Source: Cryoendolithus antarcticus (lineage: Eukaryota > Ascomycota > Dothideomycetes > Cladosporiales > Cladosporiaceae). From it: 25,638 nt of DNA. The notes under the pieces are model-generated. The model saw only the letters and a program-made list of their open reading frames with translations, made no database searches and had not been told where the DNA came from. Each line of letters begins with the position of its first letter. Within the stretch, counting starts at the first letter, position 1. The translations under genes and the position numbers were made by a program. The stretch is taken from positions 1 to 25,638 of the forward strand of contig NAJO01000115.1 in NCBI GenBank assembly GCA_002077065.1, given 5' to 3'. Positions 25,185-25,638 of the stretch are shown one piece after another.

Positions 25185-25638
25185 CTATGGGCTTCCAGTA
25201 GTGGAGTGAATGGCGGGCTGTCTGCCATGCGAGCAAATCTTCACTAGCACTAATAACGAAGGTGAGTGCACGCTAGAGCACATCGCAATCTCACAAGACG
25301 CCGCTTACGGGTTGCATTATTGGCGCCCCTTCCTGAGAGCTGCTGGCAGCCCACTAGGTAAAGGTCTCGTAGAAATGGCATGTGTGGACCAAGTGTGGCC
25401 TACTAGTTGGCAACTCACAGCGTGATAGCGTTGTGTGATGTGGGTCGTGCTCTAGTGTCTGGGTATTAGTTCTGTCTAGAGGGGTGTGAGAGAATACCGT
25501 ACATGTAAGCTCATAACAAGCATGTCTTGGCATCGGTTTCCCGTGTGCCCCGACGGCTAGTTAACAGGAGCTCCGACCACGGGCGAAGGCCACGCTTGAG
25601 TATCATTCCCGCGGCTTTGCCCGACACTCCCAGCATCG
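25185..25638. other. Right-edge region, no gene recognised
   Basis: The missing 200-250 N-terminal residues of the giant DUF3638 protein would be expected here on the minus strand, but all frames are broken by stops and I cannot see the family's usual start (HVFLPPKLP-type motif). A possible donor GTAAGC at 25308 is followed by CTCTAG at 25273, only 36 nt, too short for a normal intron. The 5' end may be decayed, rearranged or beyond the window. Confidence 0.35.

Overview
The window looks like nuclear DNA of a filamentous ascomycete (Pezizomycotina). The evidence is intron-poor long genes, short introns of about 49-62 nt with GT...CTAAC/CTAAT...AG signals, roughly balanced base composition, and several families that are essentially fungal: DUF3638/DUF3645 giant protein, DUF7924, PigL_N/STAND N-terminal domain, DUF7587-like, and fungal C2H2 and JmjC proteins. 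All family names come from recognising motifs by eye; no search was run. No rRNA, tRNA, CRISPR or complete transposon was recognised.

Layout. 1-0.5 kb (+): 3' end of an unknown helical protein gene. 1.16-1.9 kb (-): a three-exon pterin-4a-carbinolamine dehydratase-like gene that only appears once two introns are removed. 2.3-2.65 kb (+): a small coiled protein built from ten-residue repeats. 2.8-4.4 kb (-): a Tc1/mariner-type transposase relic lying against the 3' end of a PigL_N-domain gene that carries two nonsense codons. 5.4-7.0 kb (+): a DUF7924-type PD-(D/E)XK protein with a coiled-coil tail. 7.2-7.8 kb (-): a two-exon unknown. 8.35-8.46 kb: a 16-bp minisatellite. 8.6-9.5 kb (+): a C2H2 zinc-finger protein. 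10.46-11.19 kb (+): a broken DUF7587-like gene. 11.75-12.28 kb (+): a two-exon chromodomain-like protein. 12.7-13.0 kb (-): a small unknown. 13.05-15.8 kb (+): a JmjC-type protein with acidic repeats and a cysteine-rich tail. 16.0-16.25 kb (+): a small GATA-like zinc-finger protein. 16.4-25.2 kb (-): one giant DUF3638/DUF3645 gene of about 2850 codons, interrupted by a frame change and by a stop near its 5' end.

The strongest pattern is decay. Four in-frame TAA/TAG codons interrupt otherwise well preserved homology in three different genes. At least three sit where Gln is plausible or conserved, which is what CpA-to-TpA mutation of CAA/CAG would give and is reminiscent of repeat-induced point mutation (RIP). 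Intact long genes in the same window have no such codons, so a changed genetic code is unlikely. The region reads as an accessory, turnover-prone stretch holding chromatin-type readers and erasers (chromo-like, JmjC, zinc fingers), a nuclease-fold protein and remnants of STAND-type and DUF7587 genes. No operon-like coordination is visible; genes lie on both strands with independent promoters.
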